From Alcanivorax quisquiliarum (GTDB taxonomy: Bacteria; Pseudomonadota; Gammaproteobacteria; Pseudomonadales; Alcanivoracaceae): 64,000 bases of DNA. The first letter of the stretch is position 1, and every line of letters begins with the position of its first letter. The DNA is taken from NCBI RefSeq assembly GCF_023051175.1, contig NZ_JALKII010000002.1, positions 124,001 through 188,000 of the forward strand, written 5' to 3'. A program made the position numbers and the translations under genes. This document shows, one piece after another, positions 61,528-64,000 of this stretch. Under the pieces are notes generated by a model. That model was not told the origin of the DNA. It searched no databases and saw nothing but the letters and a program-made list of their open reading frames with translations.

Positions 61528-62038
61528 GGAAGTATTCATAGAATATATACCAATGCGGTTCCAGGAATTTGTATAACCGCTTGCCGTGTATCGACGTATC
61601 GCTCTTGTCTATCTTGTCCAGCTGAGCGACCGCTTCTATACCGGACTCATCAACAATGTAAGCTATCCCCTTATGCTCGCCAGAAAACACGAACCCTTTT
61701 CGATAATTAAAAAAAGAAACTTCATTAATAACGCCAAAAGCACCATCTGCAAAGATAGTATTAATAAGATCCAAGCCTAACCTATCCTCAATAAGCTCTC
61801 TCATGTCGACAACACTATCGGCATTAATCGCCGCAGGCTCAACATAAAACTCTTTGTTTGATGTAACTTCCAGCCGGTAAATATTTTCTTCAAGCACCTT
61901 GTCAACAACAGCCAAATAGCTTTCCCTTTTATCCTCGAGTAAATATTGCAGATACCGGTCTTTCGGTAGCTCCTGCCCGCAACCTACCAGAGACCAATAT
62001 ACCAATAAAAACGTCAACTTAAGAACTATACCTCTCAT
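61523..62038 (-). CDS. Lipoprotein, probable immunity protein of the Rhs toxin
   Basis: A 171-residue product with a lipoprotein signal (LKLTFLLVYWSLVGC, Cys20) and a soluble domain rich in Asp, Glu and aromatic residues. No known family is evident. It begins 6 bp after the Rhs stop on the same strand, the position where immunity genes for Rhs C-terminal toxins are found. A lipid-anchored, periplasm-facing immunity would mean that the toxin acts in, or passes through, the periplasm. The base composition is AT-rich like the toxin end. The function is inferred from position only. Confidence 0.6.
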   Translation of the reverse strand: MRGIVLKLTFLLVYWSLVGCGQELPKDRYLQYLLEDKRESYLAVVDKVLEENIYRLEVTSNKEFYVEPAAINADSVVDMRELIEDRLGLDLINTIFADGAFGVINEVSFFNYRKGFVFSGEHKGIAYIVDESGIEAVAQLDKIDKSDTSIHGKRLYKFLEPHWYIFYEYFP

Positions 62039-62044
62039 TTTATT

Positions 62045-64000
62045 TTACCTCCCTGCATGGCGATCATAATAATATTTTGCACCTTGATGTATGTTCATCT
62101 GATCTCGAAACTGATCACCATAATTAGATCTCGCAGGCGGAGCAAAATCAAAGAAGTGGCCATCGGAAGGGTTGTAATGTTGGAAAAACTCTTGATATGC
62201 CCCGGCACCTCGCATTAATATATTTGTCGTAATGTCCGGATATCGCGTACTTATACCACCAGTCCGACCATCCACCCAAGCCGAAGCCGTGGCACCATAA
62301 GCAAAGTTACCAAAATCCTCTATTCCCTCCAACCCTCGATAATCCGGCTTACTTTTAAAATCCCAACGACCTCCGGAACGCACGCGCTCTATATAACCGA
62401 CAACATCTCCCTCCACTCCAAGTCGTCGAGCCTCGTCAATGCTTGCGATAAACTCTTCAGCAAGCTGAGCACGCAACTGTTCGCTATCCTTACTCATCTG
62501 ATTGAATAAGTATCCCATCGCTCCAGTAACTGCACCCGCAGCGAATTTACCGCCGGTTACCTCAGAAACTGTACCACTCACGAGTCCAGCAAGGGCCGCA
62601 CCGGCCCCTCGGCTCCTTTGGGTTGCCTCGGCGATCCGGCCGCCTAGAGCCCCTTCTGTAAATCCGCCAACTATCCCAGACCTAACGTTACCTCCAGCCA
62701 GTCGTGCAATGGCCCCTCCTCGGGCGGCATGCGCTCCTCCGCTCAAAAGGGAATTTTCTATCTTCCAGCTAGCGATTTTATTACTAGCAGCAATATCGAC
62801 ATATGCTAGTGCCCCTGATTTCAATCCCGCCGTAAGCGCATCCGATAAAGATCCGCCACTTGCATAAGTCATAGACCCTGATGTAAGAGCTTGATAACCA
62901 ACCACGCAAGCACCGGTAGCCGATCCTGCGGTTAGGGCGGTGCAAGCGCCCAAGCCAACCAGCCCTATCACTTCACCTGCAAACTTATTTCTCGCTGCAA
63001 ACCGCGCTAGCTCCTTCCCTCCGTATCTTGTCGCCGCCTCTGCCATAGCGAGCTGCGGCACGAAAACCATGGCTATCTCTCTAAAGTATTTTTTGAAGCT
63101 GCGCTCCAGTTTCTTCCACGTCTTGCTCAACCACGAGTAACCGGAGGGGTCAGTAAAGCTGAGCGGGCTGTTCAGCACATAGCTATAACGATTGTAGCTT
63201 TCGGTATTCTCCAAGCCCTTCACCACCGGATCCGCGCTCAGGAACCTGCCGATGGTCGGGTCATATACACGCCCTCCCATGTGGATCAGTCCGACTTCGT
63301 CCAGCATTTCGTGACCGGAGAATCCTTTGTTGGTCGAGGTTTCATTACGGTTGATCTGGTTCCATGCCAGGTCGGTTATTGACTCCCAGTTGAGTGCGGC
63401 CCGGGGCCTGCCCCAAGGGTCATACTGATATCGTTCGCTGACTCCGCCGAGAGCATTAACGGTAGCGATGACCGAGCCTATGGCATCAGAAATCAGGTAT
63501 TCCTCTTTCTTCGAGCTTTCCTGGCCGTCTTCGAAAGAGACTACTGCGCCCCCAGGAAGAGAAAATCTCTCCCTCGTGCTGGTTTGGCCCTGCTCGGTTT
63601 TGATGATCTTCTCGAACGCGCCAAATGAATACTTTGTGACCGAGCCTGTTCCAGATGACGTGATTGTTTTGAGGATGCCCCGAGAAGGCCCATACACAAA
63701 CCCGACCGTCGCATTTGCAGTTTCTATCTGGTCTGGTTTGTTAAACGAGGTATAGGAAATAGTCCGCCCATCGCCCGACACCATATTGCCGCCACCGTCA
63801 TAGCAGTAGCTGGCATTACGAACGCCGGAGACGCTGGTAACGGCGTGAGGCCCAGGCGCAAAGGTTTGCCCGTTCAAATCACAGGTTTCACCATAAACGT
63901 AGGTGCCCACGTCGTTGCGGCTCAGGATATTACCGGACACGTCATAGGCGGCTGTCTGGTTGTATGAAAGGGCCAATCGGGGACGCCTACCAATTGCTAA
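62045..64000 (-). CDS. Rhs protein with C-terminal toxin (Ntox44-like), partial
   Basis: The visible 651 residues are the C-terminal part; the frame stays open to the window edge. First come YD-type repeats (AAYDVSGNILSRNDVG; YQYDPWGRPRAALNW). Then follows the Rhs core boundary, GGRVYDPTIGRFLSADP and SYNRYSYVLNSPLSFTDPSG, where the encapsulating shell is usually cut. After it comes a Gly/Ala-rich linker of about 210 residues with hydrophobic stretches. The last ~110 residues (GGRWDFK... then DFGNFAYGATASAW, MRGAGAYQEF, YGDQFRDQMNIHQGAKYYY) resemble polymorphic toxin type 44. The family match is from memory. A lipoprotein gene 6 bp downstream is the likely immunity gene. Base composition is lower in GC than the core, so it was probably acquired. 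No secretion genes are in the window. Confidence 0.85.
   Translation of the reverse strand, partial: LAIGRRPRLALSYNQTAAYDVSGNILSRNDVGTYVYGETCDLNGQTFAPGPHAVTSVSGVRNASYCYDGGGNMVSGDGRTISYTSFNKPDQIETANATVGFVYGPSRGILKTITSSGTGSVTKYSFGAFEKIIKTEQGQTSTRERFSLPGGAVVSFEDGQESSKKEEYLISDAIGSVIATVNALGGVSERYQYDPWGRPRAALNWESITDLAWNQINRNETSTNKGFSGHEMLDEVGLIHMGGRVYDPTIGRFLSADPVVKGLENTESYNRYSYVLNSPLSFTDPSGYSWLSKTWKKLERSFKKYFREIAMVFVPQLAMAEAATRYGGKELARFAARNKFAGEVIGLVGLGACTALTAGSATGACVVGYQALTSGSMTYASGGSLSDALTAGLKSGALAYVDIAASNKIASWKIENSLLSGGAHAARGGAIARLAGGNVRSGIVGGFTEGALGGRIAEATQRSRGAGAALAGLVSGTVSEVTGGKFAAGAVTGAMGYLFNQMSKDSEQLRAQLAEEFIASIDEARRLGVEGDVVGYIERVRSGGRWDFKSKPDYRGLEGIEDFGNFAYGATASAWVDGRTGGISTRYPDITTNILMRGAGAYQEFFQHYNPSDGHFFDFAPPARSNYGDQFRDQMNIHQGAKYYYDRHAGR

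Noticed and set aside
1-64000. tRNA or rRNA genes, complete prophage, integrase or insertion sequence
   Set aside because: No cloverleaf ending in CCA, no rRNA motif and no transposase or integrase frame was recognised on either strand, so none is reported.

Overview
The window looks like a chromosome segment of a high-GC marine gammaproteobacterium related to Pseudomonas, most plausibly an Alcanivorax-type alkane degrader. The evidence is gene content and order. The rubredoxin/rubredoxin-reductase pair, ubiCA-phoBR, pst-phoU, metXW-rdgB-hemW, bioA-rsmE, and the run chpCBA-pilKJIHG / gshB-tonB-algH-ruvX-pyrRBC' all resemble blocks known from Pseudomonas. The species assignment is inference; the sequence carries no rRNA or other direct marker.

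Layout. 1-5.1 kb: homoserine kinase thrB, a cellulase-like TIM-barrel protein, and the divergent zinc uptake genes znuA / znuCB. 5.1-8.0 kb: a 660-residue lipoprotein built from an internal repeat, then a non-coding stretch full of dispersed palindromic repeats. 8.0-11.6 kb: an SCP2-like protein, rubredoxin reductase, a 54-residue rubredoxin, and ubiC-ubiA of ubiquinone synthesis. 11.7-23.0 kb: phosphate control, with phoB-phoR (Pho box upstream) and the opposite-strand operon pstS-pstC-pstA-pstB-phoU (second Pho box). Between them sit an unknown exported protein, an MFS transporter, slyX and a manganese exporter gene behind a yybP-ykoY riboswitch. 23.2-28.8 kb: yciA, an orphan periplasmic binding-like protein, metX-metW, rdgB, a small lipoprotein and hemW. 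29-34 kb: a TetR / membrane-fusion protein / RND pump operon. 34.4-40.6 kb: bioA, rsmE, a TraF_2-like outer-membrane protein, an LpxL-like acyltransferase and a metallo-beta-lactamase-fold hydrolase.

40.5-53.7 kb holds the complete Pil-Chp chemosensory cluster on the minus strand (pilG, pilH, pilI, pilJ, pilK, chpA, chpB, chpC), which controls type IV pili and surface sensing. The hybrid kinase ChpA has 2363 residues and carries five canonical His phosphotransfer motifs plus degenerate ones. 54-59.9 kb, plus strand, is housekeeping: gshB, tonB, algH, ruvX and the pyrimidine genes pyrR, pyrB and a catalytically dead dihydroorotase (pyrC').

From 59.9 kb the character changes to accessory DNA. 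There is a TumE/TumA toxin-antitoxin pair whose toxin gene has three frameshifts while the antitoxin is intact. Next come two unknown AT-richer genes, an 8-bp repeat present six times, and an Rhs protein running off the right edge. The Rhs C-terminus resembles polymorphic toxin type 44, and a lipoprotein gene 6 bp downstream is the likely immunity partner. Together with the repetitive lipoprotein and the dispersed 50-bp repeat family, this is the part of the window most likely to hold something undescribed.
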